Part shown: one piece after another, positions 25,767 through 34,132 of the stretch
How the letters are laid out: each line of letters opens with the position of its first letter
Numbering within the stretch: position 1 is the first letter of the stretch
Assembly (NCBI GenBank): GCA_038206725.1
Contig: JBBRAO010000025.1
Location: 1-52,963, forward strand
DNA length: 52,963 bases
Reading direction: 5' to 3'
From: JBAXXL01 sp038206725
GTDB taxonomy: Bacteria > Bacteroidota > Ignavibacteria > Kapaibacteriales > UBA2268
The notes under the pieces: generated by a model
Databases searched by the model: none
Told to the model about the DNA's origin: nothing
Seen by the model: the letters and a program-made list of their open reading frames with translations, nothing else
Program-made: the position numbers and the translations under genes

Positions 25767-26987
25767 TTATAATAAATCTAAAATCTTTTGTTTAGCTTCT
25801 TTTAATGCTTCTTCCGGTGTTTTTTTTCCGTAAAGCGCTTCAACAGCGGCTTCTTCGATTATCGGTTCGATATCGAGCCACTTCGGATTCATCGGTGTCA
25901 TTTTTGAGTAATTCAATTGGTCTGCAAAAACTTTTTTGTTAGTAAGTTGAAGTATTTCTTGAGAATTATAGTATTGTTTGTCGGCAGGGAAGCCGGCAAC
26001 ATTGATTTTTTTGCAAAATTTGGATGAATTAAGTCCATCGGTCATATATCGAATAAACTTCTCAGCTAATTTTGGGTTCGTTGAATTTTTGCAAATTGAG
26101 AGGTATTCGCCACCGGCAAATGAAATTCCTTTATTACCATTTACCTTCGGCATCAACATTGTGGCATAGTTTAATTTTGGATTTTCAATACGGATTCTAT
26201 CTATCATCCACGACCCGGAAAAACAAAAAGCGATTTTGCCTTGAACAAAACCTGCGTCTAATTGCCTTTGTGTTTCGATCAATCCGTTTCTCGATAGACT
26301 ACAATACATCTCGAGTGCCTTGATGTTCTCAGGACAATCCAAAATCAGCTTACCCTTTTTATCAAATACCCCACCTCCGTAAGACCAAAACATTGGCAGT
26401 AGTTTTTTGTATAATTTATGAGCGTCAGAACCGGTTATTCCTATACCATAGTACCCGTTACCGGTATTAGCTTTATCGCTAAAATTCAATAACTGTTCAT
26501 AAGTTAATGTAGAATCTTTGTTTATGTTAATACCGTTTTTTTTCAACAAATCAATATTAGCAAATAAAACTCTTGTATCAACTACCCAAGGTAGAGCATA
26601 GAGTTTGTCTTTCCAAAAGGATGGCTGTAATGAAAAGTCTAAAAATTGCTTTCGTGCTCCGTCCGCGTTATCTAATTCTTTTAAAACGCCTACACTTGAA
26701 AATTGAGGTACCCAATCTGAGCCAAGCTCTAAGACATCAGGTGCTGTGCCGGAGTTGAATGCGGCTAATAATTTTGTTTTACCGTCCGCCCAACTAAGCA
26801 AGCTTACATTTACTTTACAAGAATTTAATTTTTCAAAATCCTGAACTAAGGAATCAATCAAACCCTTTTGATATGGTTCGCTCCAAAAATGCCAGAATTC
26901 TATTTCATTGCTGCTGATTTGTTTATTATTGTCTTTTGTACAGCCGATGATTGAAATCAAAACTAATAATATGATAATTTGTTTCAA
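25767..26987 (-). CDS. ABC transporter sugar-binding lipoprotein (family 1)
   Basis: 406 residues. A lipoprotein signal peptide ends in the lipobox ISIIGC (Cys16). The mature protein follows the MalE-type pattern: IEFWHFWSEPYQKGLIDSLV, FNSGTAPDVLELGSDWVPQF, LYALPWVVDTRVLFANIDLL, FVQGKIAFCFSGSWMIDRIR and FAGGEYLSICKNSTNPKLAE. It should bind a sugar or oligosaccharide outside the inner membrane. No permease or ATPase gene is adjacent. Translation must begin at TTG 26987: an in-frame stop lies upstream and there is no ATG before the signal peptide. A -7 box at 27020-27027 precedes it. It may head a transcript running into the regulator gene. Confidence 0.86.
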   Translation of the reverse strand: MKQIIILLVLISIIGCTKDNNKQISSNEIEFWHFWSEPYQKGLIDSLVQDFEKLNSCKVNVSLLSWADGKTKLLAAFNSGTAPDVLELGSDWVPQFSSVGVLKELDNADGARKQFLDFSLQPSFWKDKLYALPWVVDTRVLFANIDLLKKNGININKDSTLTYEQLLNFSDKANTGNGYYGIGITGSDAHKLYKKLLPMFWSYGGGVFDKKGKLILDCPENIKALEMYCSLSRNGLIETQRQLDAGFVQGKIAFCFSGSWMIDRIRIENPKLNYATMLMPKVNGNKGISFAGGEYLSICKNSTNPKLAEKFIRYMTDGLNSSKFCKKINVAGFPADKQYYNSQEILQLTNKKVFADQLNYSKMTPMNPKWLDIEPIIEEAAVEALYGKKTPEEALKEAKQKILDLL

Positions 26988-27019
26988 ATATTTTACCCTA
27001 AATATACATTATTAAAATA

Positions 27020-27027
27020 CAAAACTA
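27020..27027 (-). promoter_or_regulatory. -7 box for the sugar-binding lipoprotein gene
   Basis: CAAAACTA on plus is TAGTTTTG on minus, 33 bases before the TTG start. Confidence 0.5.
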
Positions 27028-27127
27028 CAAATTAATTCATTACTATAAAAATATATTTTATTATTGCTTAAATCATTAATCGCGATTAACGCTTTAGTCT
27101 TAGTTTTTTTATTTAATATATAATTAG

Positions 27128-27135
27128 TAATTTTG
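27128..27135 (+). promoter_or_regulatory. -7 box for the small membrane protein
   Basis: TAATTTTG, 33 bases before the ATG at 27169. Confidence 0.55.
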
Positions 27136-27168
27136 AAAAATTCATTTTACAACATTAACGAATAAGTG

Positions 27169-27651
27169 ATGAATATAATTTACTCAATTTTATTTAATTT
27201 AATGATATTTGTTTTATTAGCAATATCTTTTTTATTAGTCAGCGATAAATTTAGGAAAAACTTTTGGAAAGCGCATTTGAGGTTAGGATGTGGATATTTT
27301 ATAATATCCTCATTTACATGCATTTATATAATTATTAATACTTTCCAAAGGTCCTATGGTCACATTGCTGAATCCGGTATGCGTATCGCGGCTCTGCTTT
27401 GGTTGTTTTACCTTGCACAAGGATTTAGGTTTATGCTTAAGCGTCGCGTGTTTGCTCATAGGATTTGGATGAAGCGGGTATTGTTTATTAATGGTGCTTG
27501 GCTTTTAGCTCCAATTCTTCTGGCAATTTTCGAAATATTCGGCGATGATTTCCCATTATACATAGCATTATCCTATACGTTGAACATTCTAATTATGCTC
27601 CTTGTTAGTACTATAGTGCTAAATAAAAAACAAATAGTGATCAAGAACTAA
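27169..27651 (+). CDS. Small integral membrane protein (DUF2306-like?)
   Basis: 160 residues with four hydrophobic helices: about 5-25 (SILFNLMIFVLLAISFLLVS), 40-60 (GYFIISSFTCIYIIINTF), 105-125 (VLFINGAWLLAPILLAIFEI) and 133-153 (LYIALSYTLNILIMLLVSTI). A conserved-looking segment between helices 2 and 3 has HIAESGMRIAALLWLFYLAQ and HRIWMKRVL, with His and Arg residues that recall DUF2306 membrane proteins. The family match is tentative and the function is unknown. A GTG precedes the ATG used here. It stands alone between divergent and codirectional genes. Confidence 0.6.
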   Translation: MNIIYSILFNLMIFVLLAISFLLVSDKFRKNFWKAHLRLGCGYFIISSFTCIYIIINTFQRSYGHIAESGMRIAALLWLFYLAQGFRFMLKRRVFAHRIWMKRVLFINGAWLLAPILLAIFEIFGDDFPLYIALSYTLNILIMLLVSTIVLNKKQIVIKN

Positions 27652-27778
27652 CAATATAATCATTCTATGCTGTTATTATTTTGTTGAAAACTTAAGATAA
27701 TTATCGTTTATATGGCATAAAAATTGTAATTAAAAATACATAAAAGTACTATGAAAATTGAAATTGAATAGGTTATAA

Positions 27779-28726
27779 ATGGATATCAATAATTGCACGA
27801 TAATCGGAATCGATGGTGGCGGTACGCACACAAGAGGTGAATTATTTAGAGCAGGCGAAAAAATCGTAAAAGTAAAATCGGGAACTACACGCATTGGCGC
27901 AGTAGGAGTAGGGGAATCAAGCGAGCGGACATTAAATGTTATTATGGATTTATGCAGACAGGTTGCAATCAGTTTAAACGAAGTTGACGCGATAGTTTTT
28001 GGAGTTGCCGGTGTGTGGCTTGAAGAAGAAAAACGCCGTAGTCAAATGCTGATAAAAACATTAGCTCGCGGTCAATATATAGATATTAATAATTTGGTTG
28101 TTACAAGCGATGCGGAATTAGCATTGGAAGGCGCCTTTACCGGCGGTGATGGCATAATCACAATAATTGGAACCGGTTCCATAGCCTTAGCAAAAACTAA
28201 GGATAAACCATTAGAAAGATGCGGCGGTTGGGGAGTCGAATTGGATGATGAAGGGAGTGGTGCTTGGATTGGCCGCGAAGGTTTGACAGCGGTTGTGAGA
28301 GCTTTGGATGGAAGAGGAAAGCCTACAGCCCTAACACAAAAAGTTGCTGAATTATACCATACCATAGATTTAGAAAATCCCCGTACTATCGTAAAGGCTT
28401 ATAACGAAGGCGCTTTTGAATACCAGATGCTTACTCCTTCAGTTATGCTATGTGCTGAGGAAAATGACGATATATGTTTGAATATAATCAACCGTTCGGC
28501 AAAACATTTGGCCGAATTACCAAATGCTCTCCTAAAGCATTATAAAACAAAAAAAGTTGAAGTTGCACTGATGGGCGGAATAATTGAAGCCGATACATTA
28601 TTAGCACACTTACTAATTGAAGAAATCCATAAAAATGAGAAAATCAAATTAGTTCAACCGCAAGGTTCCGCTATTGACGGAGCGATTGCGATAGGGTTTA
28701 GAGCCATACAGCAATCAATGATTTAG
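27779..28726 (+). CDS. BadF/BadG-type ATPase, N-acetylglucosamine kinase-like
   Basis: 315 residues with the ASKHA nucleotide-binding signatures: phosphate-1 IIGIDGGGTHTRGELF, the connecting FGVAGVWLEE, phosphate-2 IIGTGSIALA, and the sugar-kinase block RCGGWGVELDDEGSGAWIGR. A C-terminal adenosine motif is at VALMGGIIEA. The overall pattern matches N-acetylglucosamine kinases, which phosphorylate GlcNAc at C6, for example for cell-wall recycling. This family also holds CoA-reductase activators and glucosamine kinases, so the substrate is an inference. No Cys cluster of the activator type is seen. No obvious Shine-Dalgarno. Confidence 0.82.
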   Translation: MDINNCTIIGIDGGGTHTRGELFRAGEKIVKVKSGTTRIGAVGVGESSERTLNVIMDLCRQVAISLNEVDAIVFGVAGVWLEEEKRRSQMLIKTLARGQYIDINNLVVTSDAELALEGAFTGGDGIITIIGTGSIALAKTKDKPLERCGGWGVELDDEGSGAWIGREGLTAVVRALDGRGKPTALTQKVAELYHTIDLENPRTIVKAYNEGAFEYQMLTPSVMLCAEENDDICLNIINRSAKHLAELPNALLKHYKTKKVEVALMGGIIEADTLLAHLLIEEIHKNEKIKLVQPQGSAIDGAIAIGFRAIQQSMI

Positions 28727-28742
28727 CAGGATAAACACTTTA

Positions 28743-28781
28743 TCAAAAAATCGTTCCCATTCATCAGTTTGGGAACGATTT
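28743..28781 (-). terminator. Terminator of uvrA, REP-like palindrome copy 2
   Basis: AAATCGTTCCCA (28748-28759) pairs perfectly with TGGGAACGATTT (28770-28781) around a 10-base loop. On the minus strand it is followed by a T run, so it can end the uvrA transcript. Its GTTCCCA core matches the palindrome at 23388-23417. Confidence 0.8.
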
Positions 28782-28807
28782 CTCGTTTGGTCATTTTCAA
28801 CTTACAA

Positions 28808-31714
28808 TTAACAATTACAAATTGTTCCCATTTCTTTTTTCAGGTACATAGCAGTGTAAGAGTTTTCGACTTTGATCAGGTCTTCCGGTGTTCCTTGCGC
28901 TATAATTAGCCCGCCGTCATTACCGCCCATCGGTCCCATATCAATAATCCAATCGGCATATTTAATTACATCTAAGTTATGTTCGATAACCACAACTGTA
29001 TTTCCTTTGTCCGAAAGTTTCGCCAACAGCTTGAGTAAAATTCTAATATCCTCAAAATGAAGCCCTGTTGTTGGTTCGTCGAGTAAATAAAGTGTTTTAC
29101 CGGTTTGACGTTTGCTCAATTCAGCGGCTAATTTGACACGTTGAGCTTCACCACCCGAAAGAGTAGGTGCCTGCTGACCCAGTTTAATGTATGTTAATCC
29201 CACATCGAAAAGAGTTTTAATTTTTTTTCTTGTTTTTGGATGTTCCGAGAAAAATTCAAGAGCCTCTTCAACAGTCATTTCTAAAACGTCTGAAATTGAT
29301 TTACCTTTATATAGCACTTGTAAGGTTTCTTTATTGTAACGTCTCCCGTTGCACGCTTCGCACTTAACATAGACATCAGGAAGGAAATTCATCTCTATTT
29401 TTCTCATTCCAGCACCTTGACATTCCTCGCATCTGCCACCCTCAACATTAAATGAAAAGCGTCCGGGTTTATAACCGCGAACTTTAGATTCCGGCAGAAT
29501 TGCGTAAAAATCGCGGATGAGAGTAAATAGTCCTGTATATGTTGCCGGATTTGAACGCGGTGTACGTCCAATAGGTGATTGGTCAATTTCAATTAATTTA
29601 TCGATGTGTTCCATACCTTCGATTCTATCATAAGGTAATGGAGATTTACCACTTCTGTATAAGTGATTTGCCAAAATCGGATATAGTGTATCGCTAATAA
29701 CCGACGATTTACCTGAGCCGCTCATTCCCGTTATACAAATTAATTTTCCTAGTGGGAGTATCAAATCAATGGATTGTAGGTTATTGCCCTTAGCACCATA
29801 TAAAATAAGATTTTCACCATTCCCTTGGCGGCGTTCCGATGGGACAGGAATGCTTTTAAGGTTTCTTAGATATAGCGCCGTTAAGGAATCTTTTATCGCT
29901 TCGTCCGGTAATGCTAATATCTCGGAAGTAATTCCCGATAGCATAATTTCGCCTCCGTGAACGCCCGATCCCGGTCCTATATCCACAAGGTAATCGGATT
30001 GCTCAATCATTGCTTTATCGTGTTCTACAACAATTACGGTATTGCCCAGATCGCGTAATTCTTTGAGTGAATGAATCAATTTATCGTTATCGTGCTGATG
30101 CAAACCGATACTCGGCTCATCGAGAACGTACATTATACCTACCAATTGCGAACCTATTTGAGAAGCTAAGCGAATGCGCTGAGATTCTCCACCGGAAAGC
30201 GTACGAATACTACGACTGATGGACAAATAAGATAATCCAACATCCATCAGGAACTTAAGTCTTGATTTTATTTCACGTAATATCACACCTGCTACTTTAA
30301 GTTGGCGTTTGGTTAGTCTTTTTTCCATCGAAACAATTCTTTCTATGCAGGCTACGATATCCAATGTAACAATATCGTTAATGTTGTAATCCAAAATTCT
30401 AACCGCTAAGCTCTCTTCGCGTAATCTGCCGCCATTACATTTCGGGCAGGGAACGCTTTGTAAATACATTTCCAGTTCCTTTTTTACAGCGGTAACGCTA
30501 TTATCCATCAAGTGTATTAACCCCGGTAAAATACCTTCGAACGTATAACCCCTTGCCGATTCTTCGTCCAATTTAAGGATACTTCTTTCTGTGCTGAAAG
30601 TGTCGTCATATTTATTATACAGGATTTTTCTTAAATCTTCTTTCGATAAATCTTTAAGTGGAATCGTCAAATCAATATTGTTCTTTTCAGCGAAAATTTC
30701 GGTTTGAGCCCAAAGCCACGATTTCTGTCTCACTCCTAAAGGAACTATCGCACCTTCGGCAATTGATATTGTATCGTCGGGTAAGACCATACTAAGATTA
30801 AAATCAGTAACTTCACCCAATCCATTGCAACGAGGACAAGCACCGTAAGGCGAATTAAAAGAAAACATATTTGGGGCTAATGGTTGGTAAGCTCTACCCG
30901 TAACCGGATCACTATATCGCGTGCTGAAAAGTTCCTCTTTTTCAACTCCCGTATCCTCGTTTCGGGCAATAAGTTTCATATAACCGTCACCCTTATTCAA
31001 AGCTAAATCAATGGATTCACGGATGCGATGTTCATTTTTCTCTGTGATATGTAAACGGTCAATTACCAAATCAATGTCGTGGGTTTTGAAACGAACTAAT
31101 TGCATAGAAGGGGTTATATCGCGCAATTCGCGGTCAACGCGAACTTTTGTAAACCCTTGACGCAAAAGCTTTTCGAAAAGTTCACGGTAATGACCCTTAC
31201 GCGCACGGATTAAAGGAGTTAAAATCTGAACTTTCTGATCGTCAAATTTCTCCATTATTTCTTCGCAGATTTGATCCATAGATTTTTGAATAACGGGTAA
31301 ACCGCTGTCAAGGGAATATTGAATGCCGATTTTTGCGAATAGAAGCCGCAGATAATCGTAGATTTCAGTTACCGTGCCAACAGTAGAACGCGGATTGTGC
31401 GAGATGGATTTTTGTTCTATTGAGATCGCCGGTGAAAGCCCTTCGATGCTATCGACTTCGGGCTTCTTTAGCATTCCCATAAACTGTTTAGAGTAGGGTG
31501 ACATACAGTCAACATAACGCCTCTGACCCTCGGCATATAATGTGTCGAAGGCTAAAGTTGATTTGCCGGAACCCGATAATCCGGTTATTACAATGAATTT
31601 ATCGCGAGGTATAGTAACGTCCACATTTTTTAAATTATGTTCGCGCGCACCCTTAATCTTGATTTCATTGAGTTCGGTAGTGTTATCGGAATATATATTA
31701 GTGTTATTATTCAA
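28808..31714 (-). CDS. uvrA: Excinuclease ABC subunit A
   Basis: 968 residues, slightly longer than the usual 940 because of an N-terminal extension of about 14 residues. Two ABC ATPase units are present: Walker A GLSGSGKSTLAFDT (about 45-58) and GMSGSGKSSVISD, with signatures LSGGESQRIRLA and LSGGEAQRVKLA. Zinc-binding Cys pairs occur in CPRCNGLGEV, CPKCNGGRL, CEECQGAGM and CEACNGRRY. UvrA with UvrB scans DNA and starts nucleotide-excision repair. The start is a TTG at 31714: an in-frame TGA lies five codons upstream and no ATG is available before the core. I see no -7 box in its upstream region. Confidence 0.97.
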   Translation of the reverse strand: MNNNTNIYSDNTTELNEIKIKGAREHNLKNVDVTIPRDKFIVITGLSGSGKSTLAFDTLYAEGQRRYVDCMSPYSKQFMGMLKKPEVDSIEGLSPAISIEQKSISHNPRSTVGTVTEIYDYLRLLFAKIGIQYSLDSGLPVIQKSMDQICEEIMEKFDDQKVQILTPLIRARKGHYRELFEKLLRQGFTKVRVDRELRDITPSMQLVRFKTHDIDLVIDRLHITEKNEHRIRESIDLALNKGDGYMKLIARNEDTGVEKEELFSTRYSDPVTGRAYQPLAPNMFSFNSPYGACPRCNGLGEVTDFNLSMVLPDDTISIAEGAIVPLGVRQKSWLWAQTEIFAEKNNIDLTIPLKDLSKEDLRKILYNKYDDTFSTERSILKLDEESARGYTFEGILPGLIHLMDNSVTAVKKELEMYLQSVPCPKCNGGRLREESLAVRILDYNINDIVTLDIVACIERIVSMEKRLTKRQLKVAGVILREIKSRLKFLMDVGLSYLSISRSIRTLSGGESQRIRLASQIGSQLVGIMYVLDEPSIGLHQHDNDKLIHSLKELRDLGNTVIVVEHDKAMIEQSDYLVDIGPGSGVHGGEIMLSGITSEILALPDEAIKDSLTALYLRNLKSIPVPSERRQGNGENLILYGAKGNNLQSIDLILPLGKLICITGMSGSGKSSVISDTLYPILANHLYRSGKSPLPYDRIEGMEHIDKLIEIDQSPIGRTPRSNPATYTGLFTLIRDFYAILPESKVRGYKPGRFSFNVEGGRCEECQGAGMRKIEMNFLPDVYVKCEACNGRRYNKETLQVLYKGKSISDVLEMTVEEALEFFSEHPKTRKKIKTLFDVGLTYIKLGQQAPTLSGGEAQRVKLAAELSKRQTGKTLYLLDEPTTGLHFEDIRILLKLLAKLSDKGNTVVVIEHNLDVIKYADWIIDMGPMGGNDGGLIIAQGTPEDLIKVENSYTAMYLKKEMGTICNC

Positions 31715-31860
31715 TTTTTGTAAAATTCAAAATAAATGACCGTAAAAATACTAAATATTTATGATATATGCAAATAATTCTTGCGATAATTATTATAGAT
31801 ATTGGAAGAAAATTGTCTGAACCATGATTTGAAGGATGTTGCGGATTAAAGGATTATGTC

Positions 31861-31881
31861 ATCCTTAGCGAAGCGAAGGAT
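31861..31881. repeat. REP-like imperfect palindrome
   Basis: ATCCTT (31861-31866) and AAGGAT (31876-31881) flank TAGCGAAGCG-like sequence, forming a small hairpin. Similar short palindromes built on CGAAG or TCGAG occur at 33866-33880 and 33957-33976. Confidence 0.5.
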
Positions 31882-31914
31882 CCATCTTCGAACAATTTTG
31901 AATTACGAATTACG

Positions 31915-32048
31915 AATGAGAAGAAGACCAGCCCTTTAGGGATAAAATGTTTATAGAAAGAAGCTGAACAGTTGCTAAGACGTGCCGTAGGTACGTAATA
32001 TGCGAAGAATCTACATAACCTTATTTCCAATTTCAACCTTAGTAGAAA
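31915..32048. repeat. Composite repeat block 1, copy A
   Basis: 134 bases, aligned end to end with copy B (33057-33190) and mostly with copy C (34001-34132). Shared landmarks are AATGAGAAGAAGACC, TAGGGATAAAATGTTTATAG, GTGCCGTAGG-type palindrome, and the 3' end CCTTAGTAGAAA. The last 32 bases are the left arm of the inverted-repeat element. Confidence 0.85.
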
Positions 32049-32163
32049 ATCTGGCACCATTACCCTACGACCTTATTACCTTATTAACAACAAAAATTAG
32101 GTAATAAGGTTATTTGTTCGTATATATCGCCTTTCTACTAAGGTTAGAATATAAAATAAGGTT
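32017..32163. mobile_element. MITE-like inverted-repeat element, copy A
   Basis: The left arm 32017-32048 and right arm 32132-32163 are 32-base inverted repeats. Fourteen outer bases (TTTCTACTAAGGTT) and ten inner bases (AAATAAGGTT) match; the middle diverges. The 83-base centre has its own dyad (CCTTATTACC / GGTAATAAGG). No coding capacity. A second full copy is at 34101-34238. Confidence 0.7.
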
Positions 32164-32183
32164 TTTTTAGACCGAGTCTTGCT

Positions 32184-32265
32184 CAGGCTGAGAGCCTGCC
32201 GCAAAATAGCGGAGGACGGATTCCCTAATACGAAAAATTCCGCTATTAACCAGCCTGTAGGGCTG
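32184..32265. repeat. Composite repeat block 2, copy A
   Basis: It starts CAGGCTGAGAGCCTGCCGCA, has AAATAGCGG and GGACGG, and ends CAGCCTGTAGGGCTG. Copies B (33211-33293) and C (33890-33950, truncated) have the same landmarks. Confidence 0.8.
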
Positions 32266-32402
32266 CAAGAAAAATGCCGGCGTTTTAAACTGGCTAAAGC
32301 CCAATAGGGAAGAAAACCGTTTAACTTAACACAATCTATATATAAATAAAATTTATTTTCTGAGTTTTTTGTAATTTGTTGTTATATGTGAAATTTATTT
32401 CT

Positions 32403-32410
32403 TAATTTTG
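32403..32410 (+). promoter_or_regulatory. -7 box for hicA-hicB
   Basis: TAATTTTG, with TTG at 32379-32381 as a possible -33 element (21-base spacer), 25 bases before the hicA ATG. Confidence 0.6.
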
Positions 32411-32435
32411 AAAGAATTGGATATTTGAATTTTAT

Positions 32436-32705
32436 ATGGATAGAATTATGTCTCAAATGTATAAGATGTTAATTAAAATTTTAAGCGGCAAATCCGATTC
32501 TAATATCAATTTTAATGATTTATGTAATTCCCTTGAAAATCTTGGTTTTACTAAAAGAATTAAGGGAAGTCATTTTATTTTCAGAAAAGATGGTATAGAT
32601 ATGATGATAACTTTACAAAAGGATGGATCGAAAGCCAAATCATATCAATTAAAACAAATAAGAAAATTAATTATCGAAAACAATTTAGGTGATTATGATG
32701 TATAA
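32436..32705 (+). CDS. hicA: HicA-type toxin
   Basis: 89 residues. The double-stranded-RNA-binding-like HicA core is in the second half: FNDLCNSLENLGFTKRIKGS then HFIFRKDGIDMMITLQKDGS and KAKSYQLKQIRKLI. The catalytic-type His is the one in GSHFIF. HicA toxins cleave mRNA and are held by HicB. The N-terminus is about 20 residues longer than in compact HicA proteins; later ATGs at codons 5, 8 and 12 are alternatives. The 3' end overlaps hicB. The module lies between repeat copies A and B. Confidence 0.85.
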   Translation: MDRIMSQMYKMLIKILSGKSDSNINFNDLCNSLENLGFTKRIKGSHFIFRKDGIDMMITLQKDGSKAKSYQLKQIRKLIIENNLGDYDV

Positions 32706-32907
32706 ATATGAAAAAATATTATATTGGAGCAAAGAAGACGAGTGTTTTATAGTTGAAGTACCTGAATTACCGGGATGTATTAGCCACGGAAAAACAGAAA
32801 TAGAAGCCCTAATAAATATAAATGAAGCGCAGGCTCTTTGGATAGAAACCGCCAATGAGTTTGGACAAATAATTCCGGAACCGAAAGGGCGTTTAGTATA
32901 TGCTTGA
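32695..32907 (+). CDS. hicB: HicB-type antitoxin
   Basis: 70 or 71 residues: the ATGs at 32695 and 32698 overlap the hicA stop in the other frame, and a GTG at 32689 is also possible. The HicB fold is obvious: YEKILYWSKEDECFIVEVPE, then LPGCISHGKTEIEALININE with the L-P-G-C core. It ends PEPKGRLVYA. It is the short form that lacks a separate C-terminal DNA-binding domain, so autoregulation would need another mechanism. It neutralises HicA by covering its active His. Confidence 0.87.
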   Translation: MMYKYEKILYWSKEDECFIVEVPELPGCISHGKTEIEALININEAQALWIETANEFGQIIPEPKGRLVYA

Positions 32908-33056
32908 TATATTAAAACCAACGGGAGTAATCGATTATGAATAGGTTGATTATGTTTATTTCATAAGTGGTTTTAAATCCAAGCAAAGTAAAACATATTT
33001 TTGAACATTCGGCCAATCTTCAGCCTGAAGGGCTGAAACGGATGGCAACAATTGCC

Positions 33057-33190
33057 AATGAGAAGAAGACCATCCCGTTAGGGATAAAATGTTTATAGAA
33101 AAAAGCTGAACGGTGTCCGCGAAGTGCCATAGGCACGAAATATGCGAAAATCTTGAAAAACCTTATTTCCCATATCAACCTTAGTAGAAA
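33057..33190. repeat. Composite repeat block 1, copy B
   Basis: 134 bases, the same length as copy A. It contains the left inverted-repeat arm (33159-33190) but the centre and right arm of the element are missing, and block 2 follows after only 20 bases. It looks like copy A with an internal deletion. Confidence 0.85.
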
Positions 33191-33210
33191 ATCCCGCCGT
33201 CCATCTTCCT

Positions 33211-33293
33211 CAGGCTGAAAGCCTGCCGCAAAATAGCGGGGGACGGAGTCCCTCGGTCGAAACCAATCCGCCATTCAACAGCCTGTAGGGCTG
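33211..33293. repeat. Composite repeat block 2, copy B
   Basis: It starts CAGGCTGAAAGCCTGCCGCA and ends CAGCCTGTAGGGCTG, like copy A, with GGACGGAGTCCCTCGGTCGA as in copy C. Confidence 0.85.
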
Positions 33294-33311
33294 ATTTAAG
33301 ATTTGCAGTAA

Positions 33312-33581
33312 CTATTTTGGGAAATATCTATAAATATCCTTTCTGTGCAAGCATCTTATGAATCTGACGGAATCTTTTTCGATTCTTACTCCAAGTCGAA
33401 AATGACCGGCTTTAATTCTAAATTCATTACTGAAACTTTTCAATTTCTTTAAGTTCTTTATTTGGAGAATACTATCGGCTTTTTGAACATCTTCAATTAT
33501 TCGAGCGATGCTCATCCGAATAGATTTATCATCAATCATATCAGTATCTTTCTCGAAGGATTTGTCAATGCTGACTATCAT
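33312..33581 (-). CDS. RelE/ParE-family toxin
   Basis: 89 residues with the RelE layout: KSFEKDTDMIDDKSIRMSIA with helices, IKNLKKLKSFSNEFRIKAGH and a strand pair FRLGVRIEKDSVRFIRCLHR, ending KDIYRYFPK. The basic residues in FRIKAGHFRLG and the final Tyr-Arg-Tyr are in the places used by RelE ribonucleases, which cut mRNA on the ribosome. The start overlaps the stop of the upstream antitoxin by four bases (ATGA type), so the two are translationally coupled. The module lies between repeat copies B and C. Confidence 0.85.
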   Translation of the reverse strand: MIVSIDKSFEKDTDMIDDKSIRMSIARIIEDVQKADSILQIKNLKKLKSFSNEFRIKAGHFRLGVRIEKDSVRFIRCLHRKDIYRYFPK

Positions 33582-33775
33582 CTCCGTAATTTCTCTAAAA
33601 ACTGAGGGCTATCAATATTTTCACCGGTTTCACCCATCTTTATGGCATTTGCCAATCCATAATCTTCGATTTCTTCATCGCTGAGAATTGTTGCCCGAAC
33701 GTCCAATTTATTTGCCATATCGAGTATTAGCTTGAAATCGGATTTAGATTCGCTATTTAATATCATTGCTTGCAT
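33578..33775 (-). CDS. Antitoxin of the RelE-like module
   Basis: 65 residues: MQAMILNSESKSDFKLILDM, then ANKLDVRATILSDEEIEDYG and a Gly-Glu-rich tail. This is the usual layout of short antitoxins found before RelE-like toxins: an N-terminal strand and helix followed by an unstructured binding segment. I cannot assign a specific antitoxin family. A GTG at 33784 is in frame; ATG 33775 is preferred. A near-match to the promoter box (CATATTTG on minus) lies at 33837-33844. Confidence 0.72.
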   Translation of the reverse strand: MQAMILNSESKSDFKLILDMANKLDVRATILSDEEIEDYGLANAIKMGETGENIDSPQFLEKLRR

Positions 33776-33889
33776 AAACTTCACGCACTTTATAATGTTA
33801 TAATCATTAAAAACGATACAACGATTTATTTATTTCAAATATGGTAAGACATACGGTTCCTCAAGCGTAGTCGAGATGCCCGCCTTCTT

Positions 33890-33950
33890 CAGACTGAAAG
33901 CCTGCGACAAAATAGCCGGGGACGGAGTCCCTCGGTCGAAATCAACCCGC
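33890..33950. repeat. Composite repeat block 2, copy C (truncated)
   Basis: It begins CAGACTGAAAGCCTGCGACA and shares GGGGACGGAGTCCCTCGGTC with copy B, but ends before the CAGCCTGTAGGGCTG part. It precedes block 1 here, the reverse of the order in copies A and B. Confidence 0.75.
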
Positions 33951-34000
33951 CGGTCATCGAGCGTAGTCGAGATGCCACCTTCAAACAATTTTGAATTTTG

Positions 34001-34132
34001 AATGCAAAATCCAACAATCCCGTCAGGGATTTGATATCGGTAGAAAAAAGCTGAACGTGTCCGCGAAGTGCCGTAGGCACGAAATAAGAACTACAGAAAA
34101 AACCTTATTTCCCATATAAACCTTAGTAGAAA
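34001..34132. repeat. Composite repeat block 1, copy C
   Basis: 132 bases. It diverges in the first 30 bases (AATCCCGTCAGGGATT) but matches copies A and B over AAAAAGCTGAACG, GTCCGCGAAGTGCC and the inverted-repeat arm. AACAATTTTGAAT before it also stands before copy A. Confidence 0.8.

Larger units (their letters stand above)
31715..32402. other. Gene-free, repeat-rich interval upstream of hicA
   Basis: About 690 bases. From 31861 to 32277 it is made of dispersed repeats listed separately: REP-like palindrome, composite repeat copy A, inverted-repeat element and block 2. The remainder, up to the hicA promoter, is AT-rich with nothing I can name. The short minus-strand frame at 31854-32060 is formed by repeats and is not a gene. 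Confidence 0.6.
32908..33311. other. Gene-free interval between the two toxin-antitoxin modules
   Basis: About 400 bases filled mainly by repeat copy B (block 1 at 33057-33190 and block 2 at 33211-33293), with CAGCCTGAAGGGCTG at 33021-33035. The 84-codon minus-strand frame at 33020-33274 is a product of the repeat and not a gene. Confidence 0.65.
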
